Below, one piece after another: positions 17,850 through 27,597 of a DNA stretch of 64,000 nt. Numbering within the stretch: position 1 is the first letter of the stretch; each line of letters starts with the position of its first letter. The notes under the pieces are model-generated. The model saw nothing but the letters and a program-made list of their open reading frames with translations. It was not told the origin of the DNA and searched no databases. The position numbers and the translations under genes were made by a program. This DNA is from Halorussus lipolyticus (GTDB lineage: Archaea; Halobacteriota; Halobacteria; Halobacteriales; Haladaptataceae): positions 372,001 through 436,000 of the forward strand of contig NZ_CP119804.1 of assembly GCF_029338375.1 (NCBI RefSeq), read 5' to 3'.

Positions 17850-18026
17850 CAATGCCGGGCGCTTCGAACCACACATCGGCGTTCTCCTCCCTCCGAAAGT
17901 CGCAGGACTCCGCGGCGATTGGTGGGCGGACTTCCGGGCAGTTCGGAAGTCAGACCGAAAGTGGTTTGAAGGGCCATCCACAACACACTGTTGCCCGCGA
18001 CGGGTTGCACGTGTGTTCTCAGACGT

Positions 18027-18111
18027 GCAGGGATAGCCAAGTCAGGCCAACGGCGCAGCGTTCAGGGCGCTGTCTCGTAGGAGTCCGCAGGTTCAAATCC
18101 TGCTCCCTGCA
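18027..18111 (+). tRNA. tRNA-Leu (anticodon CAG)
   Basis: GCAGGGA pairs with TCCCTGC (18104-18110), with discriminator A. The anticodon stem CAGCG/CGCTG encloses TTCAGGG, giving CAG, which reads CTG, the main leucine codon in this GC-rich genome. The long variable arm and GGTTCAAATCC T-loop fit a class II leucine tRNA. It precedes the L18e gene by 33 nt. Confidence 0.95.
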
Positions 18112-18144
18112 CTTCAGTTCTTATTCCCATCAGGAGGAAGTATT

Positions 18145-18498
18145 ATGAGCAAGACGAATCCGAGGCTCACTAGTCTCATCGCTGACCTGAAGTCGGTGTC
18201 CCGCGATTCGGACGCCGACGTGTGGAGTACTGTCGCGGACCGCCTCGAGAAGCCCCGGAGCACGCACGCGGAAGTCAACCTCGGTCGCATCGAGCGATAC
18301 GCCGAGGAGGACGAAACCGTCATCGTGCCCGGCAAGGTTCTCGGGAGCGGAGTCCTGCAAAAAGAAGTTACCGTCGCCGCCGTGGACTTTTCGTCCACCG
18401 CGGAGACGAAAATCGAGCAAGCCGACGGTGAGGTTCTCGAACTCGAACAGGCAATCGAACAGAACCCCGAGGGCTCGAACGTCCGGGTGATTCGATGA
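18145..18498 (+). CDS. rpl18e: 50S ribosomal protein L18e (eL18)
   Basis: The 117-residue protein starts [20 protein letters not shown]. The L15e/L18e-type fold is visible in [27 protein letters not shown]. Archaea and eukaryotes only. A GGAGG element lies 10 nt upstream of the start (18131-18135), unusual in a group of mostly leaderless or overlapping genes. It overlaps L13 by 4 nt. Confidence 0.96.
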   Translation: MSKTNPRLTSLIADLKSVSRDSDADVWSTVADRLEKPRSTHAEVNLGRIERYAEEDETVIVPGKVLGSGVLQKEVTVAAVDFSSTAETKIEQADGEVLELEQAIEQNPEGSNVRVIR

Positions 18499-18932
18499 GT
18501 CTCGCAGAATTCGACGCAGACGTCGTTGTCGATGCCCGCGACTGCATCCTCGGTCGCGTGGCGAGTCAGGTAGCACAGCGCGCACTCGACGGCGAGCGCG
18601 TCGCGGTGGTCAACGCCGAGGACGCGGTCATCACCGGAAGCGAAGAAGACGTGATGTCCACCTACGAGAAGCGCGCCGAACTGGGTTCGGACAGCGGTCC
18701 GTACTACCCCAAGCGCCCCGACATGATCTTCAAGCGGACCATCCGCGGGATGGTTCCCTACAAGGAAGACAAGGGCCGCGAGGCGTTCGAGAACGTTCGA
18801 GTCTACGTCGGCAATCCCTACGACGAGGACGGCGAAGTCCTCGAGGGAACGTCGCTGGACCGACTGTCGAACATTCGCTTCGTCCAACTGGGCGAAATCA
18901 GTAAGAATCTGGGTGCTAACGTCACATGGTGA
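18495..18932 (+). CDS. rpl13: 50S ribosomal protein L13 (uL13)
   Basis: The 145-residue protein has [30 protein letters not shown] and [25 protein letters not shown] split across residues 14-105, the family signatures for binding 23S rRNA domain I. The first codon overlaps the L18e stop and the last seven bases overlap the S9 start. Confidence 0.96.
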   Translation: MSLAEFDADVVVDARDCILGRVASQVAQRALDGERVAVVNAEDAVITGSEEDVMSTYEKRAELGSDSGPYYPKRPDMIFKRTIRGMVPYKEDKGREAFENVRVYVGNPYDEDGEVLEGTSLDRLSNIRFVQLGEISKNLGANVTW

Positions 18933-19324
18933 CCAACACGAGTGGAAAGAAGAAGACGGCCATCGCCCGCGCCACCGTCACGGAAGGCGAGGGTCGAGTG
19001 CGAATCAACTCCCAGCCCGTCGAGCTGGTCGAACCGGAGACGGCTCGCCTGAAGATGCTGGAACCTTTCCGCATCGCAGACGAGGCCGCCCGCGACGAGG
19101 TAGACGTCGAAATCGACGTGCAGGGTGGCGGCATCAGCGGACAGGCAGACGCCGTTCGGACCGCCATCGCGCGCGGTCTGGTCCAGTACACCAACGACGC
19201 CGAACTCCGAGACGCGTTCATCGAGTTCGACCGGTCGCTGTTGGTCAACGACTCGCGGCGCTCCGAGCCCAAGAAGTGGGGCGGTCCCGGCGCTCGTGCC
19301 CGCTACCAGAAATCCTACCGCTAA
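18926..19324 (+). CDS. rps9: 30S ribosomal protein S9 (uS9)
   Basis: The 132-residue protein has [19 protein letters not shown] at the N terminus and the C-terminal [18 protein letters not shown] tail that reaches the P-site tRNA. The 46 nt to the next gene hold only a possible 12-codon frame (19329-19367). Confidence 0.97.
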   Translation: MVTNTSGKKKTAIARATVTEGEGRVRINSQPVELVEPETARLKMLEPFRIADEAARDEVDVEIDVQGGGISGQADAVRTAIARGLVQYTNDAELRDAFIEFDRSLLVNDSRRSEPKKWGGPGARARYQKSYR

Positions 19325-19370
19325 CGCCATGACAGGAAACCCGCGGTCCACGATGGAGGCACGATAACCC

Positions 19371-19571
19371 ATGATGGTACCAGTCCGCTGTTTCACGTGC
19401 GGTATGGTCGTCGGGGAGTACTGGGAAGAGTTCAAAGCACGGTCGGCGACGAAAGAGGGCGACGAGGACCCAGAGAAGGTCCTCGACGAACTCGGCGTCG
19501 AGCGACAGTGCTGTCGCCGGATGCTCGTCTCGCACAAGGACCTCGTCGATATCGTCGCTCCCTACCAGTAA
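19371..19571 (+). CDS. rpo10: DNA-directed RNA polymerase subunit N (Rpo10)
   Basis: The 66-residue zinc protein starts [21 protein letters not shown]. The zinc-bundle ligands are C-x2-C at the N terminus and the CC pair in [10 protein letters not shown], identical in layout to RPB10. The second ATG (19374) is an equally possible start. It shares one base with the rpo6 start. Confidence 0.95.
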   Translation: MMVPVRCFTCGMVVGEYWEEFKARSATKEGDEDPEKVLDELGVERQCCRRMLVSHKDLVDIVAPYQ

Positions 19572-19750
19572 TGGCTCAGCAACGCTACTCCCGCTACGAG
19601 AAGGCTCGCATCATCGGGGCACGCGCCCTGCAAGTGTCGTACGGAGCGCCCGTGCTGACTGACACCGACCAGACCGAGCCGATTCTCATCGCGGCCGACG
19701 AGTACGACGCGGGCGTTCTGCCGTTCACGGTCCGTCGAGGTGAGAAATGA
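19571..19750 (+). CDS. rpo6: DNA-directed RNA polymerase subunit K (Rpo6)
   Basis: The 59-residue omega/RPB6 homologue contains [21 protein letters not shown] followed by [21 protein letters not shown], the complete conserved core that clamps Rpo1. The ATG overlaps the rpo10 stop by one base and the gene ends with a 4-nt overlap into enolase. Confidence 0.96.
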   Translation: MAQQRYSRYEKARIIGARALQVSYGAPVLTDTDQTEPILIAADEYDAGVLPFTVRRGEK

Positions 19751-20958
19751 CGCTCGTCACCGACGTTCGGCTTCGTCAGGTCCTCGACTCCCGAGGCAAT
19801 CGGACAGTCGAGGCCGACGTGCTGACCGAGAGCGGTGGCTTCGGCCGGGCGGCGGCCCCCAGCGGGGCCTCGACCGGCGAGTACGAGGCCATCGAGCTTG
19901 ACCCGAGCGAGGCCATCGCTTCGGCCCGCGAACACGCGGTTCCCCGACTCGAAGGCAAAGTCTACGTCGGTGACCAACGCGACGTTGACCGGACGCTTCG
20001 CGCCGCAGACGGCACCGACGACTTCTCGGAAATCGGCGCGAACAGCGCAGTCGCAATTAGCATGGCCGCGTCGAAGGCCGCGGCGGACGTGACCGGTGCG
20101 CCGCTCTACCAGCACCTCGGCGGTGCCTTCCGCGGCGAGGAGTTCCCGACGCCGCTCGGTAACGTCGTCGGCGGTGGCGAACACGCCGCGGACGCGACGG
20201 CGATTCAGGAGTTCCTCTCCGCGCCGGTCGGTGCGCCGAACGTCCAAGACGCGGTGTTCGCCAACGCCGCGGTCCATCAGGAGGTCCACGACCTGCTGAA
20301 CGAGCGCGACATCTCGGCCGGGAAAGGCGACGAGGGCGCGTGGGCACCTTCCATCGACGACGACGAGGCCTTCGAAATCGTCGACGAGGCCACCGAAACC
20401 GTCGCCGACGAGTTCGGCTTCGAAATCAAGTTCGGCCTCGACGTGGCCGGTGCCGAGATGTACGACGAGGACGACGACGAGTACGTCTACCGCGACACGA
20501 CGCGCTCGCCAGACGAGCAAATCGAGTACATCGCGGACCTCGCAGACGAGTACGACCTCGCGTACGTGGAGGACCCGCTGGACGAGGACGACTACGAGGG
20601 CTTCGCCGAACTGACCGAGAAGGTCGGCGACCGGACGCTCATCTGCGGTGACGACCTGTTCGTCACCAACGTCGAGCGACTGGAGACGGGCATCGAGCAG
20701 GGCGCTGGTAACAGCATTCTGGTCAAGCCCAACCAAATCGGCACCCTCAGCGACGCCGTGGACGCCGTGGAACTCGCGGTCGAGAACGGCTACCAGCCGG
20801 TCATCTCCCACCGGAGCGGGGAGACCGAGGACACGACCATCGCACACCTCGCCGTGGCGACCGCCGCGCCGTACATCAAGACGGGCGCGGTCGGCGGCGA
20901 GCGAACTGCTAAACTGAACGAACTCATTCGCATCGAGCAAAACGCATCACGACTATGA
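19747..20958 (+). CDS. eno: Enolase (phosphopyruvate hydratase)
   Basis: The 403-residue protein interconverts 2-phosphoglycerate and phosphoenolpyruvate. Visible are [28 protein letters not shown], a [10 protein letters not shown] motif, the metal-binding region [23 protein letters not shown] and the lysine motif [13 protein letters not shown] with SHRSGETED near the end. Length is slightly short of bacterial enolase, as usual in archaea. It is embedded in the ribosomal operon with 4-nt overlaps on both sides, an arrangement well known in archaea. Confidence 0.97.
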   Translation: MTLVTDVRLRQVLDSRGNRTVEADVLTESGGFGRAAAPSGASTGEYEAIELDPSEAIASAREHAVPRLEGKVYVGDQRDVDRTLRAADGTDDFSEIGANSAVAISMAASKAAADVTGAPLYQHLGGAFRGEEFPTPLGNVVGGGEHAADATAIQEFLSAPVGAPNVQDAVFANAAVHQEVHDLLNERDISAGKGDEGAWAPSIDDDEAFEIVDEATETVADEFGFEIKFGLDVAGAEMYDEDDDEYVYRDTTRSPDEQIEYIADLADEYDLAYVEDPLDEDDYEGFAELTEKVGDRTLICGDDLFVTNVERLETGIEQGAGNSILVKPNQIGTLSDAVDAVELAVENGYQPVISHRSGETEDTTIAHLAVATAAPYIKTGAVGGERTAKLNELIRIEQNASRL

Positions 20959-21746
20959 GTGAAAACGACCCCGAACAGGTAGACGAGGAAGGCCTCGACG
21001 CCGCGGAATCCGAGATCGACGCGGAACCCGAGGGTGCTGGCGGCGCGGAGCCGTCGGAAGACCCCGACGCGGACGTGGCAAGCGAGGCTGACGACGAACA
21101 AGCAACCGAAGACGTCGAAGACGAGGGACCGAACCTCGACGAGGACGTCATGGAGAACCAAGAGGAGGCCGACCTCCTCATCCCGGTCGAGGACTACCTC
21201 GGCGCTGGTGCCCACATCGGGACCCAGCAGAAGACCCAAGACATGGAGCGGTTCATCCACCGCGTCCGGACCGACGGGCTGTACGTCCTCGACGTCTCGA
21301 AGACCGACCAGCGCATCCGGACTGCGGCGGACTTCCTCGCCAACTACAGTCCCGAGCAGATTCTGGTCACCTCCTCGCGCCAGTACGGTCGCTTCCCCGC
21401 AGAGAAGTTCGCGGAAGCGGTCGGAGCGCGAGCGCGGACCGGTCGATTCATCCCCGGTACCCTCACCAACCCCAAGTACGAGGGTTACATCGAGCCTGAC
21501 GTGCTGGTCGTGACCGACCCCATCGGTGACGCCCAAGCCGTCAAGGAGGCCATCACGGTCGGTATCCCGGTCATCGCCATGTGCGACTCCAACAACAACA
21601 CCAGCAACGTGGACCTCGTGGTCCCGACGAACAACAAGGGTCGCAAGGCGCTGTCGGTCGTCTACTGGCTGTTGGCCAACGAGACGCTCGACCGCCGCGG
21701 TGCCGAGCCGACCTACTCGCTCGACGACTTCGAGAGCGAGATTTAG
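20955..21746 (+). CDS. rps2: 30S ribosomal protein S2 (uS2)
   Basis: The 263-residue protein has a very acidic N-terminal tail of about 75 residues (a haloarchaeal extension), then the S2 core with [49 protein letters not shown] and [12 protein letters not shown]. It joins the platform late in 30S assembly. It is the last gene of the unit. Confidence 0.96.
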   Translation: MSENDPEQVDEEGLDAAESEIDAEPEGAGGAEPSEDPDADVASEADDEQATEDVEDEGPNLDEDVMENQEEADLLIPVEDYLGAGAHIGTQQKTQDMERFIHRVRTDGLYVLDVSKTDQRIRTAADFLANYSPEQILVTSSRQYGRFPAEKFAEAVGARARTGRFIPGTLTNPKYEGYIEPDVLVVTDPIGDAQAVKEAITVGIPVIAMCDSNNNTSNVDLVVPTNNKGRKALSVVYWLLANETLDRRGAEPTYSLDDFESEI

Positions 21747-21852
21747 ACGGCTTTTCGGGTTTCGTTTTGTGGGCAGTTTTCGGTTCTTCGCTCGGTAGTC
21801 TCACAAGTGGCCACGTTCTATTTCCCGCTTCGGACACTCTGTCCACGTAGCG

Positions 21853-22047
21853 ATGGCAAACTTTAATTCGCGGTCGATGAACAAACTCAGCATCGTCTCG
21901 ACGCTCGTGGACGCCGCCATGGCGTTCGTCCGCGGGCGGAAGAAAAGCGGGATGTTGCTCGTCGGGGCGGCCGCGCTCTCCTCGAAGGTGCCCGGCATCG
22001 GCACGGCCGTCTCTCTGCTCGTGCGACTCGTGCGCTGGCTTCGGTAG
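21853..22047 (+). CDS. Small hydrophobic protein of unknown function
   Basis: The 64-residue protein MANFNSRSMNKLSIVSTLVD contains one possible amphipathic or membrane helix (SGMLLVGAAALSSKVPGIGT) and a basic end LVRLVRWLR. Net charge is positive, rare in a haloarchaeal proteome, which suggests membrane or nucleic-acid contact. Such short basic proteins recur in haloarchaea. Function unknown. Confidence 0.55.
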   Translation: MANFNSRSMNKLSIVSTLVDAAMAFVRGRKKSGMLLVGAAALSSKVPGIGTAVSLLVRLVRWLR

Positions 22048-22129
22048 TCGGGGATTTCGCGCTCTTTTTCGCGGGCGTTCGGTCGGCGAGAGCGGCGCCG
22101 AAGAAAGGGAAAGCGAAGCGGTTTGGTGA

Positions 22130-23212
22130 CTACTCGTCTCGGTCGCCCAGTTGGTCCATGCAGTCCTCGATGGGGTCGATGATGTCGTCAGCGACCGTGT
22201 AGGGGTCGGTTTCGCGGGCCACGACGCCAGCGACCAGTTCGTCCATGCCGCCTCTGCGCTCGATTTCGGCTTCCAGCAGGTTGCCAACGTCGTCCCGGAG
22301 GAGGTTCCGAATCTCCTCGGCGTAGCGCATCCGTTCTTTGTCTTCGAGGAGACCCGAGGTTTCGAGGTAGTCGTGGTGGGCTGTGAGGGTTTCGATTAAC
22401 TCCTCGACCCCTTCGCCGTCCTTGGCGATGGTCTCCACGATGGCTGGCTCCCAGCTTTCCGGTTCGTCGACCTCGGCGTCAGCGTCGCTGTCGTCGTTTT
22501 CGTCGTCCGGGATTGCGCCCGCGCCGTGGTGGCCGGTGGCGAGGTTCGCGGTGTTGTCCTCCTGCATGTGGACCATCTCCCGGAGTTCCTGAACAGTGCG
22601 GTCCGCGCCCTTCAGGTCGGCCTTGTTGACCACGAACACGTCGCCGATTTCGAGGATGCCGGCTTTGAGCATCTGCACGTCGTCGCCGCTCCCCGGCGGG
22701 ACCAGCACCGCCACCGTGTCGGCGGATTTCACGATGTCGATTTCGTTCTGCCCGGCACCGACCGTCTCGATGATAATCTTATCCTTGCCGAATGCGTCGA
22801 GAGCCTTCACGGCGTCGGTGGTCGCCGTCGAGAGACCGCCGAGGGTGCCGCGCGCGCTCATCGACCGGAAGAAGACCTCCATGTCGCCGACGTTGCTGGC
22901 CATCCGGATGCGGTCGCCCAGCACCGCGCCCCCCGTGAACGGCGACGAGGGGTCCACCGCGATGACGCCCACCGTCTCGCCCCGCTCGCGGTAGTAGTTG
23001 GCCATCTTGTCCACCAGCGTAGACTTGCCAGCGCCGGGGCTTCCGGTGATACCGATGACCTCGGCGTTGCCGGTGTGCTGGTGGAGTTGGGAGACGAGAT
23101 TCCGATAGCCCGGCGCGCGGTTCTCGATTTTGGTGATGGTCCGGGCCAGCGCGCGGTGTTTGCCCGCGAGCAGTTCATCGACCAGTTCGGCGTGGTCGGG
23201 TTCGGCGCTCAT
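22130..23212 (-). CDS. meaB: Methylmalonyl-CoA mutase-associated GTPase MeaB
   Basis: The 360-residue G3E GTPase carries the P-loop GITGSPGAGKSTLVDKM, the DPSSPFTGGAVLGDRIRM segment, ETVGAGQNEIDIV and the NKAD specificity motif. It gates cobalamin loading and protects methylmalonyl-CoA mutase. An acidic insert of about 25 residues near 250-275 (DDENDDSDADAEVDEPES) is a haloadaptive addition. It overlaps the upstream B12-binding gene by 4 nt, forming one operon. Confidence 0.92.
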   Translation of the reverse strand: MSAEPDHAELVDELLAGKHRALARTITKIENRAPGYRNLVSQLHQHTGNAEVIGITGSPGAGKSTLVDKMANYYRERGETVGVIAVDPSSPFTGGAVLGDRIRMASNVGDMEVFFRSMSARGTLGGLSTATTDAVKALDAFGKDKIIIETVGAGQNEIDIVKSADTVAVLVPPGSGDDVQMLKAGILEIGDVFVVNKADLKGADRTVQELREMVHMQEDNTANLATGHHGAGAIPDDENDDSDADAEVDEPESWEPAIVETIAKDGEGVEELIETLTAHHDYLETSGLLEDKERMRYAEEIRNLLRDDVGNLLEAEIERRGGMDELVAGVVARETDPYTVADDIIDPIEDCMDQLGDRDE

Positions 23213-23625
23213 CGCTCGGGAGCGTTCTCGCGGACGAACTCGATGGTCTCCTCCATCGGCGTGCCGGGACCGAACACTTCGGCCACGCCCATCTCCTTGA
23301 GTTCCGCCTTGTCGTCGTCGGGCACGACCCCGCCGACGAGGACGAGGGTGTCCTCGAAGGCGTCGTACTCCTTGAGACCGTCGATGATTTTGGGGACGAG
23401 GGTGTTGTGCGCGCCCGAGAGGATGGAGATGCCCAGCACGTTCACGTCCTCTTGGACCGCGGCCTGCACGATTTCGTCCGGCGCGTTGTGGAGGCCAGAG
23501 TAGATGACCTCGAACCCGGCGTCACGGAAGGCGCGGGCGATGACGTGCGCTCCTCGGTCGTGTCCGTCGAGTCCGACCTTTGCGACGAGACAGCGAATCG
23601 ACTGCTGTTCGGAATCTGCGCTCAT
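23209..23625 (-). CDS. mcmA2: Methylmalonyl-CoA mutase, cobalamin-binding subunit
   Basis: The 138-residue protein consists of a single B12-binding Rossmann domain: KVGLDGHDRGAHVIA provides the DxHxxG-type base ligand, followed by GFEVIYSGLH, ILSGAH and a VGGVVPDDD end. It combines with a separate catalytic subunit not in this window to isomerise methylmalonyl-CoA to succinyl-CoA, used for propionyl-CoA or odd-chain metabolism. The 295 nt upstream (23626-23920) carry only an AT-rich promoter-like patch. Confidence 0.9.
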   Translation of the reverse strand: MSADSEQQSIRCLVAKVGLDGHDRGAHVIARAFRDAGFEVIYSGLHNAPDEIVQAAVQEDVNVLGISILSGAHNTLVPKIIDGLKEYDAFEDTLVLVGGVVPDDDKAELKEMGVAEVFGPGTPMEETIEFVRENAPER

Positions 23626-23920
23626 ACCCGTCCTTTCTTCGCGTTCGGCTTTGACAGTTACGGAAACCCGCCTGAAATTTCATTTGGGTTCTTGAAACCA
23701 CAGTTGTCGAGCGCGTATTTTAGGGCTGTGCTTATCCCCCGCGACGGGCGACGAGGGAAATACAGCGATTTGTTTTAGACCTAAAAGCAATTCTTTACCG
23801 AATGTGTAGATGTCCGACTTCGCCCGGAGTCCCAGAGGAGACGCCAAGACGCGAAGTCGGTCGTCGGAAACGGTTGCTCGGCCCGAGAGACGCCGCTCGC
23901 AGGGGTGGCGTCGAGGACCG

Positions 23921-24784
23921 TCAGTAACCGAGGTCGGTCAGTCGCGTCTCGATTTTCCGAGCGTACCGGTCGTCCTCGAAGTACCGCAGGTGTTCGAGGA
24001 GCGGGTACAACTGGTAGACTGCGCGCCGACCCTCGAAGAATCCCGAGTCGAGGCCCCGCTCGCGGTCGTAGGTCTCGAAGAACGCCTCGCCCAACCCCGC
24101 GAAGTCGGCGTAGGCGAGTTCGATTTCCGCGTGGCCGACGTAGCACGCCGGGTCGAGAAAGGCCCGAACTTCGCCGTCGCGCGCGACCACGTTTTCGGCC
24201 CACACGTCGCCATGAATCAGCGACGGCCGGGGCGAATCCGGGAGCCACGACCCGAGGTCGTCAGCGAGCGCGTCGAGGCGGTCCGAGAGGGAAGCCGAGA
24301 GGAGGCCCTCGTCGCGGGCGGCCTCGGCCATCCGGCGGAGGCGGTGGTCCCGGTAGAACGCGACCCACGAGTCGGTCCACGGATTCGGCTGACGGTACGG
24401 TCCTGAGAGGGTGTCTCTGGGGAATCCGAAGCGCCCGAGGGCTTTTCGGGGCGTCTCCTCGTGGAGCGCGGCCAGACGGCGGGCCACGTCGCGCTGGGCG
24501 TCCGGGCCGAACTCGCCGTCACCCTCGACGTACTCCAGCACCAGCAGGTCGTCGCCGGCGTGGAACACCTCGGGGACCGCAAGCCCGTGGTCGCCGAGGA
24601 CCGAGAGCATGAACGCCTCGACTTCGAGCGGCGTGTCGCCGGTCTTGGCCGCGACGGTCCGCCCGTCGGCGAGCGAGACGCGGTGGACCCGGCCGACCTC
24701 GCCGCCGTCGAGTTCGGCGACCGAAATGGTCGAGACGCCGAGGGCGTCCTCGACGGCGGTCGAGATGTCCGATTCCGCTGTCAC
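23921..24784 (-). CDS. Fructosamine kinase / ketosamine-3-kinase family protein
   Basis: The 287-residue protein starts with GTG at 24784 (VTAESDISTA), a 4-nt GTGA overlap with the DUF420 stop. The aminoglycoside-kinase-like fold shows VHRVSLADGRTVAAK, VLEYVEGDG, the catalytic loop LIHGDVWAENVV and the metal-binding FLDPACYVGHAEIELAY. Family members phosphorylate sugar adducts on lysines for removal or other small molecules. Being the last gene of a membrane-export operon is odd and may simply be a read-through arrangement. Confidence 0.85.
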   Translation of the reverse strand: MTAESDISTAVEDALGVSTISVAELDGGEVGRVHRVSLADGRTVAAKTGDTPLEVEAFMLSVLGDHGLAVPEVFHAGDDLLVLEYVEGDGEFGPDAQRDVARRLAALHEETPRKALGRFGFPRDTLSGPYRQPNPWTDSWVAFYRDHRLRRMAEAARDEGLLSASLSDRLDALADDLGSWLPDSPRPSLIHGDVWAENVVARDGEVRAFLDPACYVGHAEIELAYADFAGLGEAFFETYDRERGLDSGFFEGRRAVYQLYPLLEHLRYFEDDRYARKIETRLTDLGY

Positions 24785-25389
24785 GGGAGGATGGGGAGGA
24801 AGACCGGGACGTACTCCTCGACGCCGTAGACGTGGTTGAGAAGGACGTAGGTCACGATGCCGAGCGCGAGGCTCAGACCCCACGCCACAGCGGCGATGCG
24901 CCCGACCTTCGCGTGGGCGGTGTCCCGGAGTTCGCTCGGGGTGTGGGTCAACCCGAGTACGACGGCGTGGACCACGACCGGGACCGACACCGCCGAGAGG
25001 ACGACGTGAATCGCCAGCATCACGAGGTAGGCGTAGTAGACCAGTCCGCTCGCGGCGATGTGCTTCTCGCCGCCCCCGCCGAGTTTCGTCAGGTAGAGGA
25101 CGAGAAAGACGAGGATGAGCGAGAACGCGGTCAGCATCGCAGTCCGGTGTTTCTCGACTTCGCCCCGGCGAATCCACCGCCATCCGAGAACGATTGCGGT
25201 CAGCGCCGCGGTGTTGACGACAGCGATGCCGTGGCTCAGGAGGTCCACGGTCGCGCGTTCGAGTTCGGGGTAGATGGGGAGGATGCCCGCGAACGTTCCG
25301 AGGACGAGGACGTATCCCAGCACCGAGAGGACCGTCGTCACAGCACGCGGGTTGTCCTTGACCCGCCGCTTTGCGGTTGAAGTGGCCAT
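24781..25389 (-). CDS. DUF420 membrane protein (oxidase-associated)
   Basis: The 202-residue protein starts MATSTAKRRVKDNPRAVTTV and has about five membrane helices. The family hallmark is the histidine-bearing helices (LLSHGIAVVNTAA, VEKHRTAML, EKHIAASG and AIHVVLSAVSVPVVVHAVVL). DUF420 genes (CtaM-like) accompany heme-copper oxidases and are thought to help oxidase assembly. Here it precedes cox assembly genes by a few kilobases, consistent with that. Confidence 0.87.
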   Translation of the reverse strand: MATSTAKRRVKDNPRAVTTVLSVLGYVLVLGTFAGILPIYPELERATVDLLSHGIAVVNTAALTAIVLGWRWIRRGEVEKHRTAMLTAFSLILVFLVLYLTKLGGGGEKHIAASGLVYYAYLVMLAIHVVLSAVSVPVVVHAVVLGLTHTPSELRDTAHAKVGRIAAVAWGLSLALGIVTYVLLNHVYGVEEYVPVFLPILP

Positions 25390-25454
25390 ATCTGGGGTTT
25401 GGACTGTCAACCCAAGTGTGTTGCTGTCCGAGACACCGAGAGGCGAGGCCCGCT

Positions 25455-26255
25455 TCAGTCCGTCCGGGGAATCGCGTAGGCCCCGGCGGCGAAGAAGACG
25501 AGCGTCAGCGCGACCAGCACGCCGAGGTTGAACTCCCACCCCGCCAGCGGTTGTCGGTAGAGGAGCGTCGGACCGGTCTCGGGCGGTTGGTAGGTCAGGC
25601 CCCGAACGCCGCGAGCGAAGTACGTCAGCGGCGAGAGACCCATCGCGGGCCGGAACCACGCCGGGAGGAGACCGGGCGTGATGAACGTGTCCGAGAGAAA
25701 GAGTAGGGGAAGCGCGATAGTGTTGCTCGCGGCAATCACGCCGTCTTGGGAGTCGGCGAGTCCGCCCAGCACCGCGCCGAGTCCGCAGAACAGCGCGACC
25801 GCGAATCCGAGGAAGACGGCCACCAGCGCCAGATTTCTGGGAGCAAGTGCGAGGCTCGCGGTGCCCGTCACCAGCGCCATCAGGCCCAAGATGAGCAGGC
25901 CCGCGATGCCGATGATGGCGACGTTGACCAGCGTGTGGGCCAGCAACCACTCGGGCCGGGACAGCGGCGTGGTCGCCAACTTCTCGAAGCGGTTGCCCTC
26001 CCGGTGGCGCGCCACCTCAGAGCCGACCCGCGAGAGGGGCGTGAACAGCACGACCACCGCCAGATACCCCGGCAGGTAGTAGCCCGGCGGTTGGGCGAAC
26101 AGGCCGCCCCCACCCGGATTCGTCTGGACCAGCACCGCGAAGATGAGGATGAGGATGACCGGGAAGAAGAACGTGAAGAAGACCGCGGTCCGCCGTCGGG
26201 TGAACGACCGCCACGCCGAACTGGCCTCCGCCCGGACCCGACCAGTGGTGCTCAT
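25455..26255 (-). CDS. ABC-2 type transporter permease
   Basis: The 266-residue protein with six membrane helices starts MSTTGRVRAEASSAW, after which VFFTFFFPVILILIFAVLV begins the first helix. The LSRVGSEVARHREGNRFEKLATTPLSRPEWLLAH segment (given in two parts: residues about 80-113) is the coupling helix region of exporters. It overlaps the ATPase stop by 4 nt, so the two form an exporter, perhaps for heme, copper or a drug. Confidence 0.87.
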   Translation of the reverse strand: MSTTGRVRAEASSAWRSFTRRRTAVFFTFFFPVILILIFAVLVQTNPGGGGLFAQPPGYYLPGYLAVVVLFTPLSRVGSEVARHREGNRFEKLATTPLSRPEWLLAHTLVNVAIIGIAGLLILGLMALVTGTASLALAPRNLALVAVFLGFAVALFCGLGAVLGGLADSQDGVIAASNTIALPLLFLSDTFITPGLLPAWFRPAMGLSPLTYFARGVRGLTYQPPETGPTLLYRQPLAGWEFNLGVLVALTLVFFAAGAYAIPRTD

Positions 26256-27256
26256 CGTTCTCCTCCCGCGACTGCGGTGTCGCCCTCGGTTCCGGTTTCG
26301 GTCTCCAAGCCGCTTTTTCGACCCACCGCCACGCCCTCGCCGGCGACCGACTGCCCGGTCAACCGAAGGAAGGCGTCTTCGAGGTCGGGTTGCTTCCACG
26401 TCAGGGCCTCGTAGGCGACCCCGGCGTCGTTGAGCGCCCGGACCACCTCGCCGATGTCCTCGGGTTCGACGCCCCCAATCGTGACCCGGCCGTCGCCGGT
26501 CTCGACCTCGAAGTCTGTCTCCGCGAGCGCGTCGGTCGCTTCGGCCGACGCAACGTCCTCGCCGTCCGAATCGGTCTCGACCACGACTCGGGTCCGACCG
26601 CCGTACTCGGCCACGAGGTCGGCGGGCGTTCCGACCGCCGCGAGTTCGCCGTCGGCCAGCAGACCCACCCGGTCGGCGAGGCGTTCGGCTTCCTCCATGT
26701 AGTGGGTCGTCAGGAAGACGGTGGTGCCGCGATTCGCTAACTCCTCGATGAGCGACCAGAGCGCCCGGCGGCCGCCGGGGTCGATGCCGGTCGTGGGTTC
26801 GTCCAGAAACAGCACGTCCGGGTCGTTGACCAGCGAGGTCCCGACGCAGGTCCGGCGCTTCTGGCCGCCAGAGAGGTTCTCGTACCACGTCGGGTCGTCG
26901 CTGTCGAGACCGACCTCAGAGAGGACCTCCTCGGGGTCGCGGGCCTCGTCGTAGAGTCCGGCGTAGTACTCGACCAGTTCCCGCGGGGTCAGTCGCTCCG
27001 GCGGGTCGAACGACTGGGGGAGCAGGCCGAGGCGCTGTCGGTCGGTCTCGTCCGGGTCGGTCCCGAACACCGACACCGACCCCGCGTCGGGTTCGGTCGT
27101 GCCGGTCAGCGCCCGGACCAGCGTGGTCTTGCCCGCGCCGTTCGGCCCGATGAGCGCGAACACCTCGCCCTCGCCCACCGACAGCGAGACGCCCGAGAGC
27201 GCAGTCGCGTCGCCGTAGGATTTGCGCACGTCCTCGGCGACGAGTACGTCTGCCAT
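26252..27256 (-). CDS. ABC transporter ATP-binding protein
   Basis: The 334-residue protein has Walker A GPNGAGKTTLVRAL, the signature LSGGQKRRT, Walker B VLFLDEPTTGIDP and the H-loop TTHYMEEAE. About 100 residues follow the nucleotide-binding domain, with a C-terminal regulatory domain (VEPEDIGEVVRALN...LEDAFLRLTG) of the DrrA/CcmA-like exporters. The longer frame to 27601 is rejected: MADVLVAEDVRKSYGD is the normal N terminus. It is first in the operon ATPase-permease-DUF420-kinase. Confidence 0.9.
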   Translation of the reverse strand: MADVLVAEDVRKSYGDATALSGVSLSVGEGEVFALIGPNGAGKTTLVRALTGTTEPDAGSVSVFGTDPDETDRQRLGLLPQSFDPPERLTPRELVEYYAGLYDEARDPEEVLSEVGLDSDDPTWYENLSGGQKRRTCVGTSLVNDPDVLFLDEPTTGIDPGGRRALWSLIEELANRGTTVFLTTHYMEEAERLADRVGLLADGELAAVGTPADLVAEYGGRTRVVVETDSDGEDVASAEATDALAETDFEVETGDGRVTIGGVEPEDIGEVVRALNDAGVAYEALTWKQPDLEDAFLRLTGQSVAGEGVAVGRKSGLETETGTEGDTAVAGGER

Positions 27257-27340
27257 GCCCGACTGTTGCAGTGGTCGGCCCCTAAGGCGTTCGATTCCGC
27301 CGCCGGCAGGTTCTTGTGTAACCGACCGGATACGTCGGGT

Positions 27341-27595
27341 ATGAGCGACGCCGACCACTTCAGGGCGAACGTCGAGACGAAAGTCACGGCGGAGTTCGGG
27401 TCCGAGCGAGACGCCGAGCGCGTGGCCGACGCGGCGGTCCGACTCCGAGAGACCGAGGAGGTCGAGTGGAATCCTTCGTTCGTCGCCGAGAAGATGACCG
27501 ACGCGCCGAAGGGTCACAGCGTGCCCGAGAAGTGGAACTGGTTGCTCGGCTACTTCGGGTACGGCGACGACTTCGCGGAGTACCGCATCGAGTGA
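27341..27595 (+). CDS. DUF5783 family protein
   Basis: The 84-residue soluble protein starts MSDADHFRANVETKVTAEFG. Its end is characteristic (GHSVPEKWNWLLGYFGYGDDFAEYRIE, residues about 58-84), matching a small haloarchaeal family known only as DUF5783. It is divergent from the ABC operon and its stop is 2 nt from the convergent neighbour. No function is known. Confidence 0.75.
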   Translation: MSDADHFRANVETKVTAEFGSERDAERVADAAVRLRETEEVEWNPSFVAEKMTDAPKGHSVPEKWNWLLGYFGYGDDFAEYRIE

Positions 27596-27597
27596 CC

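Noticed and set aside
19329-19367. Twelve-codon frame between S9 and rpo10
   Set aside because: Too short and no codon signature; the GGAGG inside it may merely serve as the rpo10 Shine-Dalgarno.
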